From the NCBI RefSeq assembly GCF_027580225.2, contig NC_073346.2, positions 1,073,001 through 1,137,000 on the forward strand: 64,000 nt of DNA. The letters run 5' to 3'. The position numbers and the translations under genes are program-made. The notes below the pieces were generated by a model. The model saw only the letters and a list, made by a program, of their open reading frames with translations, searched no databases and was not told the DNA's origin. This DNA comes from Misgurnus anguillicaudatus. Lineage: Eukaryota > Chordata > Actinopteri > Cypriniformes > Cobitidae. Positions 1 through 19,827 of the stretch are shown in pieces (positions within the stretch are counted from its first letter, which is position 1; the number at the start of each line of letters is the position of its first letter).

Positions 1-400
1 ATACTTATCCACATGATACAGGAGGTCTTGAAGACCCCAAAAATATCAATAGCTCACTTTCGACCAAAAACAAGTTACTGCCTTTTGCCTTTGCCTGAGC
101 TGATTGTTATCAAATGTTGTTCAAAATATAATTTTGAGTGGCGCTAAAAATGACAAATAGATCTGTATCTAGTAAGCGCACAATAGCTATGTTTACATGC
201 AACCAAATACTGACGGCTCGATCAGACTGAAAAGCCTTCATGTAAACATCTTAATCGATGATAACTGAGGTTGGTCGAATGAAATTTAGTTTGTATTAAA
301 AGGGGTGGTTTAGACTGACAATCCAAAAATACCTTGTATACATGTGCAATGGAAGTGTGCTTATGTTTAGGTCTTTTATACGTATCACACGATACTCACA

Positions 401-720
401 ACTAGGGATGCAACAATTATAGATTTTGATGGTACGGTTATAGTCTGATAAATAATCACGGTTGTACGGTTATTACGGACTCATTTATTTTATAACATTA
501 ATGTAAAAAAATCACAGGGTCTAGTGGGTAGTGCTGTATGCAGTAGTTAGGGCAGATGTACTGTTGGCGATTGGAGTTCGAATCCCAGCTCGGCGAATTT
601 TTGTTTTATTCATGACAAACATTTGTAAAGTTCGTAGCCTTATATGACAAAGTATTATGCTTAATTTCATTTTTAGCTGAGATGCTTTCATCTTTTTGTC
701 CATGGGATTGCACCTGCATG
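401..720. repeat. tRNA-like SINE piece within a dispersed repeat
   Basis: Around 517-596 the sequence contains a box-B-like motif (GAGTTCGAATCCC) and an upstream box-A-like stretch (CTAGTGGGTAGTGC), the arrangement of a tRNA-derived Pol III promoter. No cloverleaf or acceptor pairing is convincing, so it is read as a SINE head or tRNA relic rather than a tRNA gene. The stretch lies 3' of the last visible atg5 exon. Family not recognised. Confidence 0.35.
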
Positions 721-964
721 TAAATGAATATAATAACGTACAGTCCTCAGTTCATTTACTTTGGATATTTTAACTGTGATAAAAAATTAAATGTACGCAT
801 TTACTAGAGTAGCAATTTACAAAAACAACTCTTTTCTTTCAAATATATGCTTGTAGTTGCTGTACACTTGCAGTAACACTTTCAGTTTAGTAGTAAAAAT
901 GATTAAGACCTCTTTGTCACGTGCTGTTGACATGGTGAATCGTAATATCTAAGCTCCATTGATG

Positions 965-1148
965 ATGGCTTTTCATTGTGGCTGTGCATGGGCTTAACCC
1001 AGAGTCAACCTACTCAGAGTCGATTGAACTAACTCAGATCAGCTGTTCTGTAACCGAAAACTCAGAGTTTACTATCTCAGAGTAAGTCAAGTCAGAGTTC
1101 AAGTTTAAACTCAGAGTTGCTTGAACCTCCTTATTGAAACGGGCCCCA
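965..1148. repeat. MITE-like repeat with repeated CTCAGAGT words
   Basis: The stretch repeats the word CTCAGAG(T) about seven times and ends with GAAACGGGCCCC, a composition typical of the arms of short fish DNA transposons. No clean terminal inverted repeat pair was found, so the borders are approximate. It lies just downstream of the last visible atg5 exon. Confidence 0.3.
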
Positions 1149-1267
1149 GGACAGGCTGAAGTAGCACATTTAATTTCCTAATCAGGACCTTATCCCTATT
1201 TTCCTGAACTTGCTTAGACCCTGATAAATGCTGTTTGCTGCTATATTTTTAAATTATTTTGTAAGAT

Positions 1268-10357
<9,090 letters not shown>

Positions 10358-10451
10358 TTACAGTGTTATTGAGCTGTTCAAAACAAGAGACTGGGTAATG
10401 TATCTGGAAATATTGCGCGAATAACTATTGTTTTTAATACAATTAACTTAC

Positions 10452-11803
10452 CCAAATACTCTGCCCGTCGACACAACAGACAGTTCCGCTTGACACATCA
10501 ACGTAATACACAGGAAATTAACTAACAAGTGAATAGAGAACTTGTTTCTTTGCTCAAGACGTTAACATTTAGCAACATACACTGTGTTTACAAAGGAAAT
10601 ATCTGATTTTCATGACGTTTAACATTACCAACATTTTTTCAGGTTTTTAATGAACAGAAAATGTTGGTAGACAGAAATTGAAGCTATTATAACTGTTTAA
10701 TTGCCTTTCTGAATCTGTAAATACAACGATGTTTTTAAATTAGGCTAACTGTTAGCCCTGATAGCACAGCATTAGACACGAAGACGCGCCTTTGTAGCTA
10801 TCACAAGAGTCCTGTGATAATAAATGCAATAACCAGTGCTTACTAACATTAATGATAGACAGAAAACGCAAAAATAATGTACATTAATTCAACGTCGACA
10901 GCGGACAGATCATTTTCGAAATCTAACGATGACGTGCAGTCGTTTGACGATAACACCCTTCATAATAAAAGTCCCAACGAGTTTTCAAAATAAAACTTGG
11001 TAGGTCATTTGAACCATGATTTGAACAGCTCTAAAATGTCCAGCACTAAAAAACTGCTTCATATCAACTGTGTCTATACTGTTTATATTGTATTACATAT
11101 TTAAATATACATAACGTCAATAATTTATGTGATGAAGATCGACCTTCTAGTAATAGTTCCAAAAAGGTACAAGCTAATTTTTTAATATACATTTCCCTCC
11201 CCATTTAGTTTCTTCATATTTCTTGAATATATTTTTCCACAGTACAAAGTACTGCTGCTGAGATGTACAGAAGATGGCGCTGTACCCATACATTTCCATT
11301 AGAAAAAAAAGAAAAACTCCTTAATACAGTGAATAAATAATGCACGATTAAGTAATACAATTTAACTGTATTTTTATTTATTTATTATTTGATGCTTCAT
11401 GCTTGATACAAAGGGGCAGGACGCAACGCCAGCTGATACCCGAGTCCTGATGGATGTAAACAAACATGAAACCAAACAGAAGGTGGCGGCATGTGTTCTT
11501 GGACCTTCCCGCCATTTAGACAAAAGAAGAAGAAAGCAATGCTGCGCGTGCGCGGTATATCGGGTGTGTGTACATTTCGTTGAGATTGAGAAACGGGTAT
11601 GGTATGTCGGGTGTGTAAATTTCGTTGAGAAGCGGGTATCTGGCATCCTTTCGTAACTTAAACCGTCTCCGGCAGTTTTATTTTCGGACACGTTGATGTT
11701 GACCTACAGTTAGTTCATTTTGTCCTTTAGTTTGACAACTTATAACTGTACACCAGGTGCTGAATGTAAGACTTGAGTTGAACGTTGGATCAGACGTAAA
11801 GTG
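10452..11803. promoter_or_regulatory. atg5/med18 head-to-head intergenic region
   Basis: The two genes start about 1.3-1.5 kb apart and point away from each other. The atg5 side has a likely 5'UTR exon ending at 10452 with a GTAAGT donor. On the med18 side, 11540-11640 contains a local duplication of a segment with CATTTCGTTGAGA and CGGGTATC, CpG-richer than the rest. No TATA box was convincingly placed. An open frame at 11399-11656 spans this duplication and has no recognisable motif. Confidence 0.45.
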
Positions 11804-12729
11804 ATGGAGGCTCCACCGGTCACTGTGATGCCCGTCACGGGTGGCACCATCAATATGATGGAGTACCTGCTGCAAGGTAACGTAACGTAAACTCAAGCAG
11901 TATACGATTACAACCTCACTATGTTTTCCGAATTTCCACATAGTTATAAGATTTAGTTCATAATGTTTGGATTGTACACCCAACCGTACTACCATTGTTC
12001 TTTGAATATCTGATTTTACCATGGTAAGTTAAATCTAATGCACTTTGCAATTATATTTTTCTTTATCTAATGGGAAATAACATGAAAACACGTTAGTTTT
12101 GTAAAAGTTTGTAAGAACAACTGTCCCCAAGTATAGATGATGTTTAGTCATCTTTTTTTCTGCTCTTGGGTACAGGCAGTGTATTGGATCAGTCCCTGGA
12201 GAGTCTCCTACATCGACTCCGAGGTCTGTGTGATAACATGAACCCTGAGAGCTTTGCTGACCATGAGCTGGTCTATCTGCTAAAGGGTCAGCAGGGCAAC
12301 CCGTTTCTCCTGCGTGCCCGTCGTTCTCTTCTTCACCCAACCTCCCCCTGGCACCTGCGCTACCTGGGCCAGCCTGAGGTTGGCGACAAGAGCCGTCATG
12401 CCCTGGTGCGGAACTGTGTGGACGTGGCTGCCTCGCACAGTTTACCAGACTTTCTCAATGAGATGGGTTTCCGCATGGACCATGAGTTTGTGGCCAAAGG
12501 CCAGGTGTTTCGCAAGGGGCCCATGAAAGTCGTGGTAAGCAAACTCTCCCGCGTACTGGTGCCGGGTAACACAGAGAACACGGAGCTGCTGTCTTTGTCG
12601 TACCTTGTTGAGTTGAGTATGTTGGCACCAGCGGGACAGGACACTGTGTCTGAAGATATGAGAAGCTTTGCAGAGCAGCTGAAACCTCTGGTGCACCTGG
12701 AAAAGATCGACCCCAAACGACTCATGTAG
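11804..12729 (+). CDS. med18: Mediator complex subunit 18
   Basis: Med18 is a head-module subunit of Mediator, the coactivator that links gene-specific factors to RNA polymerase II. Two exons, 11804-11876 and 12176-12729, join at CAAG|GTAACG and ACAG|GCAGTG and give 208 residues, the length of the human protein. The start MEAPPVTVMPVTGGTINMME and the end HLEKIDPKRLM agree with the vertebrate family along the whole length. Internal landmarks are LLKGQQGNPFLLRARRSL, WHLRYLGQPEVGDKSRH and MGFRMDHEFVAKG. No frameshift or stop is seen, and the single intron falls after residue 24. A possible poly(A) signal is at 13087. A hydrophilic, signal-free N-terminus fits a nuclear protein. Confidence 0.97.
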
Positions 12730-13086
12730 TACTCATTATAATAGATGTTTAATAGATACTTGTGTCTTATTTTCTTATAGCTCTCATTTGATTCCTGTAA
12801 AAGATGGATAAGATAATTCGTAAATCGCTTGATTTAGTTTGTGAAATCTAGATTCTTTTCTGCCCAGATAATCTGTATCCTTCAGGATTTAAAATGTCTG
12901 TGGGATTTATGTTTAAGACATGTCCTTTTACTTAAACTTAAATGTGCACTGATGTGCGTAACTGCAAAAATCAAATTCTCAAAAAAAAAAATGCATATCA
13001 ACATTTAATTTGTATGCATATGAATGCAAGCTTATTCACTTTTTTAAAACAAAACATCACACTCATCTTTTTGTCATGCAGAAGAA

Positions 13087-13092
13087 AATAAA
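13087..13092 (+). terminator. Possible med18 poly(A) signal
   Basis: AATAAA occurs 358 bp after the med18 stop codon. It is the first canonical hexamer on the plus strand after the gene; use is inferred. Confidence 0.4.
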
Positions 13093-13473
13093 TTGAATTC
13101 ATCAAAGCACTGTCTGGAAGGGTATTTACTACTGCGAATGCTTTTCCTCTGACAAACCCCAATTTACACAGATGTGTAAAGAGTGTTAGGCAGTTAGTTA
13201 TAGTACAACATGCACTGCTGGCTTTAATAACAGATTCACAGGTTTTGTCATAATGTGATTCGTGTTTGGTGTAGGACCGAGCTGCACCTGGATGCAAATG
13301 TTTTACTATATTTAGTTAGTATTTTACAGTAGTATGAGTTGTGGGATGAGGGGAAATTTTCATTTCAAGCCTATAAGCTTTCTTTTTAACCAAACTGTTA
13401 GCCAGTGTAACTGCTGACTGGGGCAGTTGTGGCCCATTGGTTAGAGCAGGGTTCCTCACATCCTACCCTAGAG

Positions 13474-16144
13474 CAGTGGTTTTCAAACTGGGGGCTGCGA
13501 GATGGTGCCAGGGTGGCCCCAGTTTTATGACATTTTATGAAATACTTATGCAATATCGCTCGAGTAGGAGTGTGATATAGCTCTTTATACAACAGTTATT
13601 TCTGGTTCTCGAATCTGATTGGCTAAGAGCTATGCAATATTGTGCTGATATCGGCACTGTAACCGCTTCACCTTTCGTATCATTCCGCCACCTAGTGAAT
13701 GGAGGTCCTAAGCAGGCTCATCTCTGAATGGAAAAACAGAGACGCGCTGTGTGAATCACTATCCGTGTGTCTCATTAGTTTACTAGCTCATAAATCAGTC
13801 TGTGAATCCCCAGTCGGAAGTTATTATTCCTTCAAAGATCAGCGCTCTTGGATGTTACGTTAAAGTTAATGGGAGAAATGTCTTGTCACATCGTGTGGAT
13901 GATTAACACTTGGAAAGAGGAATATAAACACTCGTTTTTTTTTTCTGGAGCTATATTTCTTATCAGAACGCGAAAACACCGTGGAACTGCAGCACCGCAG
14001 CTTTTAAATGTGGACATTGATCATTTACTTTATCGTGACGTGACTATTAAAACATGTTATGAGATATCGCCACTGGTATAACGTTATTTATAAGCAGCAT
14101 GCAAAAACATCTCTCTGACACTTATAAAAAAACGTTTTATATAGTACTGACAAGAACAAAGTTTAATAATAATAATCGAGTGCTCGTATCACGTTAAGAA
14201 TAAATGAGAAAGTAATAGTAACGTTATACAAGTATAGTTTTATTAACTTTTACCTCGCGCCAAAACAATAACAACACAAAAGACACTAAATATGAATTAA
14301 AAAACAAGTAATAGTTTGATCATGACACCAAATACTGCTGATTTGATCTCATTTTGACAATCATAAACAAACAAGGCCAACATTTGAGCCAGGGTATCTC
14401 TGTCAGAGATGTAGCCCAGAGAGGGCGGTGGTCAGCGGGGCGAGCTTTTCCGTCCATTGAGTTGTTATGAGCTTTAAAGCAGCCGAAAGTTTTACCTGTC
14501 ATTCTGGCCGCCCTCAAATCCGTGGTGGAAGAAGTAGTTCTCAAACAAAGAGGCTTTTAAAATAACTCCGTTGTTGTTTTCTAGTTTTCGTTTTTCGAGC
14601 ATGTGCCGTCGAACTGTTGTATAAAAGCAATATCGAGCCTACGGCCTCGTGCCTCTGGCCTAATCACAGCCGTGATGATATAGAGCTGTATCGCACGACT
14701 CCGAGAGCGATGTTGCTTTTGTGCAGCAGTTCGACGGCACACGTTTGAAAAACGAAAACTAGAAAACAACAACGGAGTTATTTTAAAAGCCTCTTTGTTT
14801 GAGAACTACTTCTTCCACCACGGATTTGAGGGCGGCCAGAATGACAGGTAAAACTTTCGGCTGCTTTGAAGCTCATAACAACTCAATGGACAGAAAAGCC
14901 GTTACTTTATATTACCGTTTCTTGGTCACAAAGTGTAGTTTTAAGATTAGTTCAGTCGAGAATGTATATGTATTATATTTAAATCTGCAGTCGATTAGTA
15001 AAGATAGCGCCTGTTTGAACGTTTGCTTAGTGAGATTCGGTAAGAATGAGAACCAAAGCATGAGCGGACGTCAGTGTTCACTCGCCCCGCTGACCACCGC
15101 CCTCTCTGGGCTACACCTCTAACAGAGATACCCTGGCTCTCATGTTGGCCTTGTTTGTTTATGATCGTCAAAATGAGATCAAATCAGCAGTATTTGGTGT
15201 CATGATCAAACTATTACTTGTTTTTTAATTCATATTTAGTGTCTTTTGTGTTGTTATTGTTTTGGCGCGAGATAAAAGTTAATAAAACTACTTGTATAAC
15301 GTTACTATTGCTTTCTCATTTATTCTTAACGTGATACGAGCACTCGATTATTATTATTAAACTTTGTTCTTAACAGTACGATATAAAAAGTTTTTTTATA
15401 AGTGTCAGAGAGATGTTTTTGCATGCTGCTTATAAATAACGTTATACCAGTGGCGATATCTCATAACATGTTTTAATTGTCACGTCACGATAAAGTAAAT
15501 GATCAATGTCCACATTTAAAAGCTGCGGTGCTTACCTGCAGTTCCACGGTGTTTTCGCGTTCTGATAAAAGATATAGCTCCAGAAAAAAACGAGTGTTTA
15601 TATTCCTCTTTCCAAGTGTTAATCGTCCACACGATGTGACAAGACATTTCTCCCATTAACTTTAACGTAACATCCAAGAGCGCTGATCTTTGAAGGAATA
15701 TTAACTTCCGATTGGGGATTCACAGACTGATTTATGAGCTAGTAAACTAATGAGACACACGGAGAGTGATTCACACAGCGCGTCTGTGTTTTTCCATTCA
15801 GAGATGAGCCTGCTTAGGACCTCCATTCACTAGGTGGCGGAATGATATGAAAGGTGAAGCGGTTACAGTGCCGATATCAGCACAATATCGCATAGCTCTT
15901 AGCCAATCAGATTCGAGAACCAGAAAGAACTGTTGTATAAATTAATTTATCATGAATTCTGTGTAGTTAAACCTAAGAAAATAAGGCTACTAACCAAAAG
16001 CACTTTTGATTAATTTAATGTTTTTTTTTTATTAAAATGTTGAGTTTTAGAACAGTTTTTTGTCACAAATTTTCTTTGGGGGGCCGCCAAGGAACGCACC
16101 GTACACAAGGGGGGCCGCACGCTGAAAAAGTTTGGGAACCACTG
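13474..16144. mobile_element. hAT-type non-autonomous element B
   Basis: Ends CAGTGGTTTTCAAACTGGGG and (right end reversed) CAGTGGTTCCCAAACTTTTT lie between 8-bp duplications CCCTAGAG (13466-13473 and 16145-16152). The outer 110 bp on the left and 200 bp on the right are hAT sequence; the centre is the foldback element at 13584-15941. No hAT transposase remains. Confidence 0.9.
13584..15941. mobile_element. 2.4-kb foldback (palindromic) element inside hAT B
   Basis: Arms starting TTTATACAACAGTT at both ends run inward for about 1.07 kb to a loop near 14650-14690. Mirror segments include CTCGAATCTGATTGGCTAAG (13610 side) with its complement at 15896-15915, and the two copies of TTGTTTTCTAGTTTTCG at 14574 and 14758. 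The right arm holds about 180 bp (14903-15082) absent from the left arm. Both arms encode the same short frame (MRTTSSTTDLRAARMTGKTF) on opposite strands, which is a consequence of the symmetry, not a gene. The target duplication was not resolved. Confidence 0.85.
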
Positions 16145-16152
16145 CCCTAGAG

Positions 16153-17187
16153 CAGAGGTCCCCAACCACCGGGTCGCGACCCAGTACTGGGTCGTGGACA
16201 AGTTGCCACCGGGTCGCAAGAACGTCCCGAAAAAAATTGTATAATAGCCACGTAATAGCCTAATCGGGTATTTTGTACTTTAAGAGCCGACTTCAAATAA
16301 CATCAATCATTTCCACTTTTGTACAGAGCCACGCTCTCTCTCTTTTTCTCCGCGTCTCTCTCTACCAGCGCATCTGCGATCACATTGCTGTCATTAGAGT
16401 TTGTGCATACAGTACTTCAAGTACTGTATGCTCCTAAAACACAATCGATCAAAGAATTGCGGAGGTATGACTTTATGAATCATTTGCAAATGTACATCGC
16501 AATGATGTACATATGCGGAGACGTTCAACTGTGTGACAGCGCAAATTACTGAAAAGTAATTATTTTATTCTTATTTACAACAACTTCAGAATTATCCATC
16601 GATCGTAGCACCATGATCAAAATAAACTACTAGGCTAATAATATTTTAACGGCTACACTTTTAACGTAGGTTTGAAAGGAACCTAAACTTGTCAATCATC
16701 ATTAATCATGGTAAACGTGAGTCTCCGTGCCTCTGCGCCCAGCCGCAATTCTTCTGGCATCTCTTCTTCTTCACTGCATTTTTCTTCTCTTCTGTTACTT
16801 GGAATTGGGTCTCGAGCCCGACCAAGATTCGAGCTGCCTTCGAGAACAGCAAGCCATGTTCGTTTAGGTTCCAATAATTATTGAGACTAAATGGGCAAAC
16901 TAGTAAAAACAATGAAAGTAAAAAACAATCCGCCAAAATATGGTTTTACACGTCTATAGAAAATATAGCCTACTATAGCCTAAATAAAGCAATTATTAAT
17001 TTTCCTAATGCATGGTTGTTATCTTTACTTCCGTTTAAAATGTACATATTTCGAAAAGGAGGATTTTCAGTACATTTGAACAGCAACTCAGCGACCCCAA
17101 CCACCCCTCCCCAATCTCACCCCCGGTCCGCAAATTTTTTTTAATGCTGAAACCGGTCCGTGGTGAAAAAAAGGTTGGGGACCCCTG
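16153..17187. mobile_element. hAT-type element C, directly abutting element B
   Basis: Ends CAGAGGTCCCCAACCACCGG and (right end reversed) CAGGGGTCCCCAACCTTTTT lie between CCCTAGAG copies at 16145-16152 and 17188-17195. The left duplication is shared with element B. Internal sequence contains a degenerate inverted TACAGTACTTCAAGTACTGTA. A second, reverse-oriented copy lies at 43232-43990. No transposase domain was recognised. Confidence 0.88.
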
Positions 17188-17645
17188 CCCTAGAGAACTG
17201 GTGCCCTGCAGAGTTTAGCTCCAACCTTAATCAAACAAACCTGAGCAAGCTAATCAGTACTGATGACGTTTCACAAGTCCACAAGAACGCAAGTACAGAC
17301 AAGAACGCATATTGAGAAACGGCTAGTGTCTTCACGATCACTAGAAAATCACAGGTAGGTGTGTTTGATCAGGGTTGATGTTAAACACTGCAGGGCACCG
17401 GCTCTCAAGAGTAGTATCTGAGGAACCCTGGGTTAGAGAGTCTGGATTGTAAACAAAAGGTTGCTGGTTTGAGTCTCATGGCCAGCAGGTAACGACTAAG
17501 ATGCCCTTGAGCAAGGCATGTTTCCCCTAATTGTTCCCTGGGCACCGCAGTGTGCTCCCGGTGTGTGTTCATTAATTGCAGTGCGTGTGTTCGCTACTCA
17601 CTGGGCTGGGTTAAATGCAGGGGTCACATTTTAAGTATGTGCTAT

Positions 17646-18825
17646 CATAATTGACAAATCATGTAACTTTCGTTAGCTTAGCATATAGGGTTTTGTAAAT
17701 CTATACATTTTACTTTCCTGTTCATGGTATTATTGCCAATTCCCTATATGTTATACTTCTCATATAAAAAAATTTTTTAGGGTCATTTACATGCAAGCTG
17801 AAAAGGCATGCTTAGTTTCATGTGACACATAATTAATTGACCAAATGTCCTATAGTCATGAAGGTAAAACCGTTGTAATATTTTATAACCTACACTCAGA
17901 AATAAAGGTACAAAAGTTGTCACAGGGACGGTACCCCTTCAAAAGGTACACCTTTGTACTCAAAGGGTACACATTAGTACTTCAAAGGTACATATTTGTA
18001 CCTAAATAAATGGTAGGACATTTTTTTAATGGGCACTGCCCTAAGTGACAGCTTTGTACCTTTATTTCTGACAGTGTATTTATGAGGACAGTAAAAATGA
18101 CCAATAGTACCATGTAGTATACAGGGCATGCGCAACTTAGTAGATCACTTACGGTTCTGTATGATCTACACTGACATGGTGCTGTTTTTATACATGAAGA
18201 GATGTGAATAACAAATGTCCAGTGGATATGCTTGTTAACATCTTAAATCTAAGTAAAAGAAAATGTACTAACTTTTTATATACTTTATAGCTTTTGACAA
18301 AGGCATTTTCCTCTCACATACATTCAGACATTAGAATAAAAAAAGAACAAAGCACAAATAATAGGGGATTATCAGGCTTCCGTGTTTTGAGGGCGGGACT
18401 TGTCAACTTTGTGCATGGCCACTTCCAGCACAGTTCAACAGTGGCTGAAACGAAGGGTTGATGTCACTGCTCTGTTGTAAGTCGAACAAACAACATCAAT
18501 CATACTTAAGTTTTCTTGGATTTCTGACTGAATTGAGTCTAGAAGTGAAGGCTGTGGCACTTTTTACAACATTGTAGTGTTTAAAAGCAGCTTTACAAGA
18601 GAAGAAACCATAGAAAATGGGGAAATTATTTATATATAGAATATAAAGGAATAAAATAGAATAATAATAATAACTCCTTGAAGAACAATAGGGTCCTCAC
18701 ACCCCGGTGTGCTTGGGCCCTAATTAAACATATGGTATTACTGCCAAGTTTTGTGTTCTCACAAATAAAGACAAATTAGAACGGTATTAACTAATAAAAT
18801 GGTACTAACTTCGAGAACACTGTAA
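17646..18825. other. Gene-free stretch with repeat tails
   Basis: It contains the GGTACAAA MITE at 17889-18078 and, at 18540-18722, a dispersed tail ending GGTGTGCTTGGGCCCTAATT after an AATAATAATAAT tract. No exon seen. Confidence 0.5.
17889..18078. mobile_element. Short MITE built on GGTACAAA words
   Basis: The left end CACTCAGAAATAAAGGTAC pairs with the right end GTACCTTTATTTCTGACAGT. Between them are four copies of GGTAC-centred words. Length is about 190 bp. Confidence 0.75.
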
Positions 18826-19029
18826 AACCCGATAAGTTAACTCAATTTAAACCGTTTGAGGAAACCGATAGCCTTAAACCATTTTTAAGTTTTAAAACTC
18901 ATACATATGAGTAGCCTACTGTAAACAGTAAATTATAAGTGCATATGACTAAACATTTTTGAGTTACCTTTACTCAAAGGTATTAAGCTTGCTTAAGTTC
19001 ATACCACTCAAATGGTTTTAGTTCACTTA

Positions 19030-19270
19030 GGGGTGGTTTCCCGGACAGGGATTATCTTAATCCAGGACTAGGCCTTAATTTAATTAGGAAATATAACTAG
19101 TTTTAACAAACATGCCCTACTAAAAACATTACCTGTGTGCATTTTGAGGCAAAACAAAGGGCACTGATGTATTTTAAGATATGTCAGCTCGAGTTGTTTT
19201 CAGTTTGGACAGCTCTTAAAAATGTTTTAGTGTAGGATTAGTCTAATCCCTGTCCAGGAAACCGCCACTT
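19030..19270. mobile_element. Foldback MITE with TCCCGGACAGGGATTA ends
   Basis: GGTGGTTTCCCGGACAGGGA pairs with TCCCTGTCCAGGAAACCGCC. A related full copy lies at 49570-49813, and a single end (TTGGTTTCCCGGACAGG) at 39290. It sits at the left edge of the exon-like array. Confidence 0.75.
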
Positions 19271-19827
19271 AATACATTTTATTTAGTTCATACAACTATA
19301 TAGCTACTCAAATGGTTTGAGGAAACCGATTGCCTTAAATGGTTTGAGTTGACTTAACTCAAATGAATAGGTTCACACAACTATATAGCTACTCAAATGG
19401 TTTGAGGAAACTGATTGCCTTAAATGGTTTAAGTTGATTTAACTCAAATGAATGAAGTTACATAAGATCAGAAAAACATTAGTATCAAAAATAATGACAG
19501 AAAAGGGTGAAATTATTACAGTTTATTGAACAATCATTTATTTTACAAACATTGTTTTAGACATAAAACAAAAGTGAGCTGTTCAGTCCAAATTCACATT
19601 AAAACTAATATTAGATTTACACAGTCCTTATGAAATAAATCAAGTATTCCTTTATGACTTTAATAGACTGTCCAAACAGGAATATTATAAAACAAAATCA
19701 GTGTACTGTCCCTTAATTCAAACAACATTTAAACATTAAGACATACACTTTTTCCATGTATTTTCCAAATTACACATGGTCACATTTGTCTACGCCAAGC
19801 AGTGAGAAAACTCAAATATTATATTTT

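Larger units (their letters stand above)
13447..17430. mobile_element. hAT-type non-autonomous element A inside the SINE
   Basis: Inverted ends CAGGGTTCCTCACATCCTAC and (right end reversed) CAGGGTTCCTCAGATACTAC sit between 8-bp duplications GGTTAGAG (13439-13446 and 17431-17438). An 8-bp duplication and CAGGG termini are hAT hallmarks. Without the elements inserted in it, it is only about 260 bp and has no transposase. Confidence 0.9.
13420..17645 (+). mobile_element. tRNA-derived SINE (HE1-like) split by nested hAT insertions
   Basis: The head GGGGCAGTTGTGGCCCATTG lies at 13420-13446 and the remainder at 17439-17645: a box-B-like GGTTTGAGTCTCATGG, then CTTGAGCAAGGCATG and a GGGTTAAATGCAGGGGTCAC tail. 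Rejoining the two parts across the GGTTAGAG duplication gives a single SINE of about 235 bp. The family name is from memory of fish tRNA-SINEs with this conserved core. Confidence 0.75.

Noticed and set aside
517..596. Possible tRNA gene
   Set aside because: Box B is good but no acceptor or anticodon stem could be formed; kept only as a SINE-like repeat.
12396..12725. Minus-strand frames opposite med18
   Set aside because: They are shadows of the med18 coding sequence.
14799..15122. Open frame with a near-identical partner at 14320-14544 on the other strand
   Set aside because: The pair results from the palindromic arms, not from two genes.
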